From assembly GCF_028728065.1 (NCBI RefSeq), contig NZ_CP117812.1, positions 2,046,001 through 2,110,000 of the forward strand: a stretch of DNA of 64,000 nucleotides, in the 5' to 3' direction. How positions within the stretch are numbered: the stretch's first letter is position 1; each line of letters opens with the position of its first letter. Under the pieces are notes generated by a model. The model saw only the letters and a list, made by a program, of their open reading frames with translations, was not told the DNA's origin and ran no database searches. This stretch comes from Lentisphaera profundi. GTDB lineage: Bacteria > Verrucomicrobiota > Lentisphaeria > Lentisphaerales > Lentisphaeraceae. The translations under genes were made by a program, and so were the position numbers. This document shows, in pieces, positions 31,214-39,204 of this stretch.

Positions 31214-31384
31214 CTATCAAAAATCTTCGTTTTTTTACTCTCAACTAGCTCGCTTTCGGCCCCGTTGTTTGCCCGTCGTTTCTGACGAGGCCTTAGAATA
31301 TCCCCAGTTCGTTTTTCCGCAAACCTCTTTACCATCTTTTATTGACTTTTTTTATCATCACCTATCATCGATCATCAAAAAACC

Positions 31385-31390
31385 ATTATA
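31385..31390 (-). promoter_or_regulatory. Candidate rRNA operon promoter (extended -10)
   Basis: On the minus strand tgcTATAATgg is a perfect -10 with the TG extension. The -35 position (tatttt, 17 bases upstream) is weak. It sits just past the hemD stop codon and about 290 bases before 16S, so the rRNA leader would start near 31378. No other good promoter was seen in the leader. Confidence 0.55.
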
Positions 31391-31401
31391 GCATGAGATA
31401 C

Positions 31402-32088
31402 TTATGAAAATAAAACTTTCACAGCTTCTTCCGCACTAGGCTGATTAGCTACTAAGAAATCTGCATTTGAGTACTGTCGAAAGGTAATAGCCGTAGATTC
31501 TCCTATAAGAGAAACCTTCTTCAAAGCTAGATCGGCCGGGTCACTTAAAGAAAAATACGCCTCGACTGCCGAAGAACTAAAGAAACACACTGCATCAAAA
31601 TGGGGCAGCACCCCCGCTTGACTTTGCTCTGGCTCATAAAAATTATGCCTCGTCACATCCAAGCCGACTTCACTCAGTTCCCTCATTAAGTCGTCTTTTG
31701 CTAAACGAGAACAGGGAAACAATATTTTTTTAGCCCTAAACAAGCTCAAATTATTAATAATCTCTTCTGCCAGAGCTTTTGCCGAGTAGTTTTTTGCAGG
31801 GACTAAAGAGCAAGCTCTTCCATAATCTTCCTCCAAAGCCCCTGCCGTCGCAGGCCCTACACAGGCAGCTTTTATAAAGTGGTTAAGGGGATAGAGGTGC
31901 TGCATATATAAACGCACTGCTGCCGGGGAGGTAAAAATAACCCAATCACTTTTCCCCAAAAGCTTAATAGACCCATCTATAATCTTCATTTTTTGCAGAG
32001 GAAAATCTAAAGCGACTCCAGAATAATGCTCTAAAGTTTTCTTCGCTTTTTTATTTGTATCGGGAAAGCCAGTTAATAAAACTCGCAA
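31402..32088 (-). CDS. hemD: Uroporphyrinogen-III synthase
   Basis: HemD cyclises hydroxymethylbilane with ring-D inversion. The 228-residue protein has the two-domain layout, with VIFTSPAAVRLYMQHL near residue 50, a middle ALAEEI block and the C-terminal VCFFSSSAVEAYF, all typical of this poorly conserved family. It ends a reverse cluster that begins with hemF, so the cluster serves haem synthesis. hemD stops about 20 bases before the candidate rRNA promoter. Confidence 0.88.
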   Translation of the reverse strand: MRVLLTGFPDTNKKAKKTLEHYSGVALDFPLQKMKIIDGSIKLLGKSDWVIFTSPAAVRLYMQHLYPLNHFIKAACVGPATAGALEEDYGRACSLVPAKNYSAKALAEEIINNLSLFRAKKILFPCSRLAKDDLMRELSEVGLDVTRHNFYEPEQSQAGVLPHFDAVCFFSSSAVEAYFSLSDPADLALKKVSLIGESTAITFRQYSNADFLVANQPSAEEAVKVLFS

Positions 32089-32091
32089 AAA

Positions 32092-32997
32092 TCACTCCTT
32101 AACACTAGGCCTAGACTTTAGAGCAGGGATCAAAGTAATGGTATTCGTAAAATACTGAGAAACCATCAAAGCATTTTTCTCAGGATAGTAATAAATAGAC
32201 TGAGGAGTTACTACCCCATCCTTAAACAGACGCACACCTCTTTTACTGCTCCAATCTAAGTCAAATAAATAAATACTTTCTCGAGATTTATGCAACAGAT
32301 ATAACTCACCCTCTGCACCTTCACACAAATCCAAGAAGCCTTCACCATCGGAATCCGTCTTGGATGTCAGTTTAATTGCTCTCTCAGGCTTAGCGGTCTG
32401 GCAGTTATACACATACATCAAATTCTTGGAGAGACTTAAAATATATAAGCGTCCATCTCTATAAATCATACCACTAGGCTTGGGGATTTTATTACTTGCT
32501 AGCTCGACCTCAGGCTCAGCAGAATACAAATTCTTCACCTTATATAGTTTATTAGCTAAAACATCAGTAAAATATAAATCTCCATTATCTGTCAAAGCCA
32601 TCGATTTTAAGTGCTTGACTTTCGGCAAGGGAATTAACTTTTTCGGCTTCAAACTTAATCCATCAAGATCGAATAAAGCAATTTGCTTACTGTCACCAAC
32701 TATTAATGACTTATTGTCTAAAATCATTTTCACTGGTGCATGTAAATCCTTACGCTTGCCAGAATTGGAATGTAAAACCTTAAAGACATTTCTTCTAGGC
32801 TTTTCAAAAGGACTCGAAATAAGAACGATTTCGGCATAGCCATCTGCTACATTTTCCATCCCCTTCATATTACTCACCATAAAAGCCTGCTTTTCAGGGT
32901 AGTATAAAACCGATGACGGACGATCTAAACCAGGGTTTTGAACCTGCTGAGCATAAAGTGACGTCGCGATAAAAAGTAAAAGTGAAAATCTATACAT
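32092..32997 (-). CDS. Exported beta-propeller protein of the haem cluster
   Basis: The 301-residue protein has a signal peptide (MYRFSLLLFIATSLYA) and then repeated blade-like units: VLYYPEKQAFMVSNM, MALTDNGDLYFTDVLANKLYKV, MIYRDGRLYILSLSKN and IYYYPEKNALMVSQYF. This resembles NHL/SMP-30-type six-bladed propellers. The first and last units are nearly alike, as expected for ring closure. It overlaps its upstream neighbour by eight bases and hemD follows three bases later. Its role in a haem operon is unknown; a periplasmic sensor or lactonase-like fold is possible. Confidence 0.75.
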   Translation of the reverse strand: MYRFSLLLFIATSLYAQQVQNPGLDRPSSVLYYPEKQAFMVSNMKGMENVADGYAEIVLISSPFEKPRRNVFKVLHSNSGKRKDLHAPVKMILDNKSLIVGDSKQIALFDLDGLSLKPKKLIPLPKVKHLKSMALTDNGDLYFTDVLANKLYKVKNLYSAEPEVELASNKIPKPSGMIYRDGRLYILSLSKNLMYVYNCQTAKPERAIKLTSKTDSDGEGFLDLCEGAEGELYLLHKSRESIYLFDLDWSSKRGVRLFKDGVVTPQSIYYYPEKNALMVSQYFTNTITLIPALKSRPSVKE

Positions 32998-33304
32998 ATA
33001 ATTTCCTAAATAAAGCTAAAGTTACATATTGATCGAGAGTGACCGTAGCAATCATCAAATGACTGCCCTGCCAATAAGCCTTAATATCTTGCTCCAAAAC
33101 AGCTTCATCATCAATTGAAATCTGTTGGAAAAATGATTTTTCGCTCCTTTCTGCAGGCTCAAAAAACACCCATACCTCATAAGCATTTTCATGCAAGCCA
33201 TAAGCCTGCATCGGGTTCGCTAATTTAGCCATGTCCGCAAGGCGAGAATTTGCATCCTCTACACTTAGGATGAGATCCTCTTTTGAAAACTTTAAAATTC
33301 TCAT
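32990..33304 (-). CDS. Unknown 104-residue protein between hemF and the propeller gene
   Basis: Starts with ATG at 33304 on the last base of the hemF stop (TAATG), so it is coupled to hemF; an ATG three codons earlier is also in frame. The protein starts [18 protein letters not shown] and is predicted cytoplasmic, with helical first and strand-rich second half (AYEVWVFFEP, HLMIATVTLDQYVTL). I do not recognise a family. Its strict coupling suggests a function in or near coproporphyrinogen oxidation. Confidence 0.75.
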   Translation of the reverse strand: MRILKFSKEDLILSVEDANSRLADMAKLANPMQAYGLHENAYEVWVFFEPAERSEKSFFQQISIDDEAVLEQDIKAYWQGSHLMIATVTLDQYVTLALFRKLYV

Positions 33305-34218
33305 TATACCCAATCCTTCGGCTTTAAAAAATAATTAGTAAGACGACTTTCTTCAGATTCTTCCGCATAAGTTGCACAATAATCCCAGCTTACCATTGGT
33401 GGCATTGACATAAGAATAGCTTCTGTCCGACCTCCTGATTGTAAACCGAATAAAGTTCCACGATCATAAACCAAATTAAACTCTACATAGCGCCCACGTC
33501 GTTGAATCTGAAAATTACGCTCACGTTCACCATAGGGATGATCTTTTCTTTTTTCTGCTATGGGAAGGTATGCATCTAAAAATGAATCGCCTATTGCCTG
33601 CATAAACTCAAAAGACTTATCAAAACCCGCCTCGTTTAGATCATCAAAAAATAAGCCCCCTATGCCACGATGTTCATCTCTATGTTTAATATAGAAGTAA
33701 TCATCACACCATTTCTTATAACGAGGATAAACTTCTTCTCCAAAAGGGGCACAAGCTTTTTTTGCCGTTTGATGCCAATGACGACAATCTTCTTCAAAAG
33801 CATAGTAGGGGGTCAAATCATAACCGCCTCCAAACCACCATGTCGGATTTTCCTCACCTGCACTAAAAAACCTTACATTTGCATGAGTTGTCGGCATGTA
33901 GGGATTACGTGGGTGCAAAACTAAAGAAACCCCGGCCGCTTTAAAAGGCTGATTGGCAATTTCTCCTCTGTGAGCTGACGCTGAGGCGGGTAAACGAAGC
34001 CCTTCTACACAAGAAAAGTTAACTCCTCCCTTCTCAAATACATCACCATCTTTTATAACCGCACTAATGCCAAAGCCATTGAGGCCCTTTTCTCCATTTT
34101 TATCCCAACGATCAAATTCAAATGATTTCCCACCATCAAAATCAGCAATACCTTTACAAATATTTTTTTGTAAGGCTTGTAGGTAAGTGGTAACCTGATG
34201 AAAATCCACCTGTGACAT
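33304..34218 (-). CDS. hemF: Oxygen-dependent coproporphyrinogen-III oxidase
   Basis: HemF decarboxylates two propionates of coproporphyrinogen III using O2. The 304 residues from MSQVDFHQ match the family length (E. coli 299) with [11 protein letters not shown] (near 75), [30 protein letters not shown], the [10 protein letters not shown] block and the C-terminal [14 protein letters not shown] and [18 protein letters not shown] chose the start at 34218, which has GGAG upstream; the frame is open to 34335 but the extra residues do not fit the family. The enzyme implies aerobic growth. Confidence 0.96.
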   Translation of the reverse strand: MSQVDFHQVTTYLQALQKNICKGIADFDGGKSFEFDRWDKNGEKGLNGFGISAVIKDGDVFEKGGVNFSCVEGLRLPASASAHRGEIANQPFKAAGVSLVLHPRNPYMPTTHANVRFFSAGEENPTWWFGGGYDLTPYYAFEEDCRHWHQTAKKACAPFGEEVYPRYKKWCDDYFYIKHRDEHRGIGGLFFDDLNEAGFDKSFEFMQAIGDSFLDAYLPIAEKRKDHPYGERERNFQIQRRGRYVEFNLVYDRGTLFGLQSGGRTEAILMSMPPMVSWDYCATYAEESEESRLTNYFLKPKDWV

Positions 34219-34467
34219 ATAAACAACTCCGAAATTACTATTGACTGCCAATATAGTTTTCAATTGATGAATGTTAAGTGGAAACGACTTGCTTCGTTTA
34301 ATAAACTTGAAAGCCTTTACATTTTTCATACACAAAAGATACTTTCAGCTCAAGTCATCATAAGGTGATCCATTTTTTAGTTAATCAATACAAAAATTAC
34401 ATTATCAACTTTTGCATTAAGAAAGCAATAGCATATTAACTTATTATCATTCATAATAGGAACCAAC

Positions 34468-34890
34468 ATGAAATTTCTTTACATACTTATTGCCCTTGCT
34501 TCTTTTCAAGTCATGTCTGCCGAAACAAAAAAACAGAACTTCTCTGATTTCATCCTCGGTAGATGGACCTTCGATATACCGAACTCCATTAAAGAACAAG
34601 AAAAAACACTTAAAAAAGCTCTTCCTGAAAAGCTGAAAAACCAAATCAAGGAGCAACTTGAGGGCTCTATTGTCATTATCAAAAAAAATGAAATAGAAGT
34701 TTTATTAATTGCATCTGAGAAAAAACTTAAGTACACAGTAGACGAAGTGGGACCCAATTACATCAAAACTTCGATAACCTACCCCTTAGGTGCCGTTGAA
34801 AAACGTACTTTCATCTATGAGAAAGAATCTTTATATATTCGTGAAGGCTCAAAAAACTATATGATCCTTAAAAAGGTTATAAAGAAGTAG
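34468..34890 (+). CDS. Small exported protein of unknown function
   Basis: A 140-residue protein with signal peptide MKFLYILIALASFQVMSA and a ribosome site (atagga) before the ATG. The mature part starts FSDFILGRWTFDIP, which resembles the opening of lipocalin-like domains (a Gly-x-Trp then strands), and continues with helix KEQEKTLKKALPEKL and strands. Lipocalin-like is a guess. It is a single-gene unit with its own terminator. Confidence 0.75.
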   Translation: MKFLYILIALASFQVMSAETKKQNFSDFILGRWTFDIPNSIKEQEKTLKKALPEKLKNQIKEQLEGSIVIIKKNEIEVLLIASEKKLKYTVDEVGPNYIKTSITYPLGAVEKRTFIYEKESLYIREGSKNYMILKKVIKK

Positions 34891-34897
34891 CCCTCTT

Positions 34898-34943
34898 ACG
34901 ACACAAAAAAAAGCTCATCAAATGATGAGCTTTTTTGTGTCGT
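34898..34943. terminator. Long bidirectional terminator
   Basis: acgacacaaaaa ... tttttgtgtcgt encloses the stem aagctcatca/tgatgagctt. Lies between the convergent small exported protein gene and purQ and fits both directions. Confidence 0.92.
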
Positions 34944-34957
34944 ACTGAAAACTCTAA

Positions 34958-35764
34958 TTAGAGTAATTCAGTCTCTGCAAAATGAACCGCATTGCGGAAA
35001 ATCTGCATCCCTAAACCTTCTTCAGGTAAAGTTCCATTGATCTTTTGCTGAGTCCAATGCGGGTGATTAAATGGTGAAATATAAGCTTCCGGATGAGGCA
35101 TAAGTCCAAAAACACGTCCACTCTTATCACAAATACCCGCAATACTATTCTGAGCACCATTAGGATTTAGAGGAAATTCTTGAGTTGGCTCGAGAGAAAC
35201 TGGATCTGCATAACGAAGGCAGACATGACCGCCCTCCTCTAACTGATTCAAAGTTTCTTCATCCATAGCAACGAATTTACCTTCTCCGTGACGAATTGGA
35301 ACAGGAAGAACGTGAATGCCTTTGGTGAAAATACACTGCGACTCCTCTTCAACTTTTAAAGTAACCCAATTATCGCGAAAGGTTCCACAGTCATTATGCT
35401 GCAATGCCACTTCTTGATTAAAAAGGCCTTTCAAAGATGGCACAATACCTAAGCGAGTCATGGCCTGAAAACCATTGCATATGCCAATGATTAATTTTCC
35501 CGACTCAATAAACTGCTCAAGTTCTGCACGTAAACCATGCTTTATACGATTGGCTAACACTGTACCTGAACCCAAATGGTCACCAAAAGAGAAACCTCCA
35601 ATAAATGCCAGGATATGGTAATCGTTAAGCTTACTTGGATCGTTCAATAAATCATTTAAATGAATTTTACTTGCCGTTGCTCCTGCCGCCTCAAATGCTA
35701 CTGCAGTTTCCTTTTCGCAATTCAGACCAAGACCAGTAATTATTAATGCTTTAACTCGGCTCAT
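34958..35764 (-). CDS. purQ: FGAM synthase glutaminase subunit PurQ
   Basis: PurQ makes ammonia from glutamine for FGAM synthesis in purine biosynthesis. The 268-residue class I amidotransferase has the nucleophile Cys in GICNGFQ (about 97), the oxyanion region IGGFSFGDHLGSG and the His/Glu pair in PHPEA. It is longer than Gram-positive PurQ (about 227), closer to the C-terminal domain of the large one-chain PurL. It follows purL by three bases. Confidence 0.93.
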   Translation of the reverse strand: MSRVKALIITGLGLNCEKETAVAFEAAGATASKIHLNDLLNDPSKLNDYHILAFIGGFSFGDHLGSGTVLANRIKHGLRAELEQFIESGKLIIGICNGFQAMTRLGIVPSLKGLFNQEVALQHNDCGTFRDNWVTLKVEEESQCIFTKGIHVLPVPIRHGEGKFVAMDEETLNQLEEGGHVCLRYADPVSLEPTQEFPLNPNGAQNSIAGICDKSGRVFGLMPHPEAYISPFNHPHWTQQKINGTLPEEGLGMQIFRNAVHFAETELL

Positions 35765-35766
35765 GA

Positions 35767-38730
35767 TTACACTCCATCCAATGTCTTTTTATAAGACTTA
35801 ACTAAGTTTTCTAAATTAAGTGCCGCTACAATGTGCTTACCCTGACGAATCACAACTTCATCATCAAGAGTAACCAGACCAACTTTAGCGAAAGACAAAC
35901 CTTTCATTTGCTCTTCAAATTGCTCTGCTTTATCAGGTGCGACCGTCGCAATCAAACGACTATTTGATTCTGAGAATAATATCTCAGTTTCACTTAAATC
36001 ATCTGACGGGATTAAGTTTATGTCAATATCCATACCTAAACGGCCTGCTATAGACTTCCTTGCGAATGCCGCCGCTAAACCACCAAAAACAGGTGCATGC
36101 AAAGAATGAACTAATTCAGCATCTGTTGCTTTGTGAATTTGCTTATAAATCTTCTTCGCTTCTTCAGCATTAACTTTTGGGACATTATTACCGACATAAC
36201 CCTTGAGTGATGCATACTGCGATCCACCCAACTCTGCAAAAGTTTCACCAATTATGTAGACATAATCACCTGCACGCTTAGAAGAAAGCGTCACTGATTT
36301 GGAGACATCCATCATAGGGGCAATAACAGAGAAAAGTAATGTTGGTGGAATAGAGATCTTTTTACCACCGCGAGTACTATCATTTTTCATTGAATCTTTA
36401 CCAGATATACACGGAAGTGTAAATGCTTTACAATAATCATAAAGAGCTTGATTCGAACGTACGAGTTGAGCTAATTTATACTGGCCATCTGGCGTCTTTG
36501 CTGACTCTACAGGATCTGGCCAACAGAAATTATCTAAACCTGCGACTTTCTCAATTGAACCACCAACTGCGACGACACGACGAAGACACATATCTATAAC
36601 AGACGCCGTCATGTGGTAAGTATCAATATCTGAATAAGAAGGGGCAATACCACAAGAGAGGACAAAACCTTCTTGCGTCATGGGCTCAGCCATAAATACT
36701 GTCGCATCTGAATCTACATCTGCTTCAACACCTATAAAAGGCTTGATGACTGAGAGAGCTTTAACTTCATGATCATATTGACGAGATTTATATTCACTGG
36801 AACAAAGATTTAAACTCGCAAGTAATTCATGGATATCGTCTGATATCTCACTATCGAATTCTTCCGGGATTTCTTCAAAAACTGGCGCATCCCATTTAGC
36901 TTTCAATTGTAGCTTAGGATTACCGCCATGCATAAAGTCCAAATCAAGGAATGCCACTGTGAGATCATTATAAATTAGATGACACTTACCTGAATCATTA
37001 AATTCACCCAAGACGGCCGCTTCTACATCGCGCTGTTCTGCAAGAGCTAAAAATGCTTCGATTTTATCTGTAGGAACAGCAAAACTCATACGCTCTTGTG
37101 CTTCCGAAACAAAAATCTCCCAAGGTTGAAGGCCTGCATATTTCAATGGTGCTTTTGCCAAATCAACATAGCAACCATTGCATTCTGTGGCCATTTCACC
37201 AATAGATGAAGAAAGACCGCCTGCCCCATTATCCGTTACAAAGCGGTAAAGGTCAGCATCCCTAGCTTCATAAAGGAAGTCAGCTGCTTTTTTCTGAGTA
37301 ATTGGATCGCCAATTTGAACTGCTGCAACTGGAGAATCTTTGTGAAGCTCTTCTGAAGAGAACGTGGCACCATGGATTCCATCTTTACCAATACGACCAC
37401 CAACCATGACAATAACATCGCCGGTCTCGATTGTTTTGAGTGACGCAGATTTACCGTGCTGCTTATGAGGTAAAATCCCCACTGTTCCACAGTATACTAA
37501 TGGCTTACCGATATAACGTGCATCGAAGTACTCCCAACCTAGACCATAAGGGATTCCAGACTGATTGCCACCTTCGATAACTCCTTGATGAACACCATCA
37601 CGAATGCGGCGAGGATGATGAAGACCTTCTGGAACTTCTTGCTCATCAACAAAAGGAGAACCTAGACAATAGCCCCAAACATTCACGAGCATCTCTGCTC
37701 CCGTGCCTGTGCCCATGATATCACGATTAACTCCAACAATACCTGTCATCGCTCCGCCGTATGGGTCGAGTGCTGAAGGACTATTGTGCGTTTCTAATTT
37801 AAATGCTAAATCGTACTTTTCGTTAAAAGTAATAACGCCTGCATTATCGTGGAAGACTGAAACTAGCCAATCTACTTGTTCGTCAATTTCGAAAGTGGCT
37901 TTCTTGATGTAGCTTTTATAGAGAGAATTAATCTTTTCGACTTTTCCTTCACCATCGGTATACTCAATATCAGCGGCAAAAATCTTATGCGAACAATGCT
38001 CACTCCAACTCTGTGCTAAACATTCCAACTCTGCATCAGTTAACTTACCTTTAAGGCCTAATTCTTCGCGTCGAGGATCATTATTATTAATCGCATAGTC
38101 ACGAATCGCCTGCATCTCGTCAAGCTGCAAAGCTAAAGTCTTGGAGTTAGAAATCTCCATCAACTCATCATCACTCACATCAATGTTGATGAAATCTACT
38201 TTTGGCTCATCTGTAACAACAAACTCAGGAATATTGATGGGACTACCATTATGCTTCCAGTCTTCAAATGACATGATTGTCAGACTCTGGATAAGTACAT
38301 TCGCTAAAAGGTCTTTAGCAATGTGCTCAAGATCTGATTTCTTGAGCTTTGCTGAACTAACAAAATATTCTCTTGAACTATATACTTTCTCATCATCCGT
38401 AAGTGGACGGCCAATTATATCACGAATAGCTTCACGTGCAGTACGAGAAACATTGTCTGTTACTCCAGCCAAAAAACCTATCGAAATAAACCAATCAAAA
38501 TTTCTATCTTCACGAGCGCCAATTAGGCCCCCTTGAAGCACAGGATTGACGATTTCTTTTAGTACTTCTTCGGCAGCTTTCCTATCAACATTCGCATCAA
38601 TAGTTAAAATCTCTGCTGTATCCACCTTAGCTAAGTCGTAAGAGAGAATGGATTTTGCTTTTCTTTGAATAGCATGCCCTGCTGGGTCATCCATTCCAGT
38701 ACGTGGACTGATTTCCAAACGATAAATCAT
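35767..38730 (-). CDS. purL: FGAM synthase, PurS-PurL fused form without glutaminase domain
   Basis: The 987 residues start with a PurS-like domain (MIYRLEISPRTGMDDPAG, about 1-85), then the PurL linker and ATPase core with GLKGKLTDAELECLAQSWSEHCSHKIF, LETHNSPSALDPYGGAMTGI and the C-terminal half DIDTYHMTASVIDMCLRR. The glutaminase domain that ends the 1,295-residue E. coli enzyme is absent and is encoded by the adjacent purQ. I chose ATG 38730 because it begins the PurS domain and has AAAGGTAACG before it; the longer frame to 38781 reaches into fur. Confidence 0.94.
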   Translation of the reverse strand: MIYRLEISPRTGMDDPAGHAIQRKAKSILSYDLAKVDTAEILTIDANVDRKAAEEVLKEIVNPVLQGGLIGAREDRNFDWFISIGFLAGVTDNVSRTAREAIRDIIGRPLTDDEKVYSSREYFVSSAKLKKSDLEHIAKDLLANVLIQSLTIMSFEDWKHNGSPINIPEFVVTDEPKVDFINIDVSDDELMEISNSKTLALQLDEMQAIRDYAINNNDPRREELGLKGKLTDAELECLAQSWSEHCSHKIFAADIEYTDGEGKVEKINSLYKSYIKKATFEIDEQVDWLVSVFHDNAGVITFNEKYDLAFKLETHNSPSALDPYGGAMTGIVGVNRDIMGTGTGAEMLVNVWGYCLGSPFVDEQEVPEGLHHPRRIRDGVHQGVIEGGNQSGIPYGLGWEYFDARYIGKPLVYCGTVGILPHKQHGKSASLKTIETGDVIVMVGGRIGKDGIHGATFSSEELHKDSPVAAVQIGDPITQKKAADFLYEARDADLYRFVTDNGAGGLSSSIGEMATECNGCYVDLAKAPLKYAGLQPWEIFVSEAQERMSFAVPTDKIEAFLALAEQRDVEAAVLGEFNDSGKCHLIYNDLTVAFLDLDFMHGGNPKLQLKAKWDAPVFEEIPEEFDSEISDDIHELLASLNLCSSEYKSRQYDHEVKALSVIKPFIGVEADVDSDATVFMAEPMTQEGFVLSCGIAPSYSDIDTYHMTASVIDMCLRRVVAVGGSIEKVAGLDNFCWPDPVESAKTPDGQYKLAQLVRSNQALYDYCKAFTLPCISGKDSMKNDSTRGGKKISIPPTLLFSVIAPMMDVSKSVTLSSKRAGDYVYIIGETFAELGGSQYASLKGYVGNNVPKVNAEEAKKIYKQIHKATDAELVHSLHAPVFGGLAAAFARKSIAGRLGMDIDINLIPSDDLSETEILFSESNSRLIATVAPDKAEQFEEQMKGLSFAKVGLVTLDDEVVIRQGKHIVAALNLENLVKSYKKTLDGV

Positions 38731-38740
38731 TGCGTTACCT

Positions 38741-39196
38741 TTAATTTTTACCTTCAGCATCATCATCTGTGCAATCGCCACAAATTCCGAATAGCTGTAA
38801 GCTATGATCTTTAATTACAAAACCATGATCTTGGCAGACCTTCTCTTGAAGCTCTTCAATTCTTGGTTCTAAAAATTCAACAACCTTATCACATTTGAGA
38901 CAAACTAAATGGTCATGATGTGCTCTATCTACCATATTCTCATAATGCTGGTGCTTGTGCCCCAAAGTTGTTTTATGAACAATCTTCATATCATGAAGAA
39001 TATCCAAAGTACGATACACTGTCGCACGAGAAACTTTGACACCACCCACACTCAAGTCTGCAGCAAACTGATCGGCATCAAAATGGTCCTTCCGCTTCAT
39101 CACTTCTTCTAGAATAATCACTCTTTCACGAGTAACTTTCAAGCTCATGATTTTAAGCTGTGATTTGAAACGTTCTAAAATCTCTTCGTACGCCAT
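38741..39196 (-). CDS. fur: Fur-family metal-responsive regulator
   Basis: The 151-residue protein has the Fur winged helix (about 10-90; KVSRATVYRTLDILHD is the recognition helix) and a dimer/metal domain with HKHQHYEN, AHHDHLVCLKCDKVVEF and a final CGDC zinc pair. It could sense iron, zinc, manganese or peroxide; the sequence alone does not tell. It is eight bases after bamA's start region on the same strand. A porin gene near 53.3 kb has palindromes of Fur-like type that this protein might bind. Confidence 0.92.
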   Translation of the reverse strand: MAYEEILERFKSQLKIMSLKVTRERVIILEEVMKRKDHFDADQFAADLSVGGVKVSRATVYRTLDILHDMKIVHKTTLGHKHQHYENMVDRAHHDHLVCLKCDKVVEFLEPRIEELQEKVCQDHGFVIKDHSLQLFGICGDCTDDDAEGKN

Positions 39197-39204
39197 AATT
39201 ACTC

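Noticed and set aside
33304-34335. Longer hemF with 39 extra N-terminal residues
   Set aside because: The extra part is not conserved in the family and the inner ATG at 34218 has a good ribosome site.
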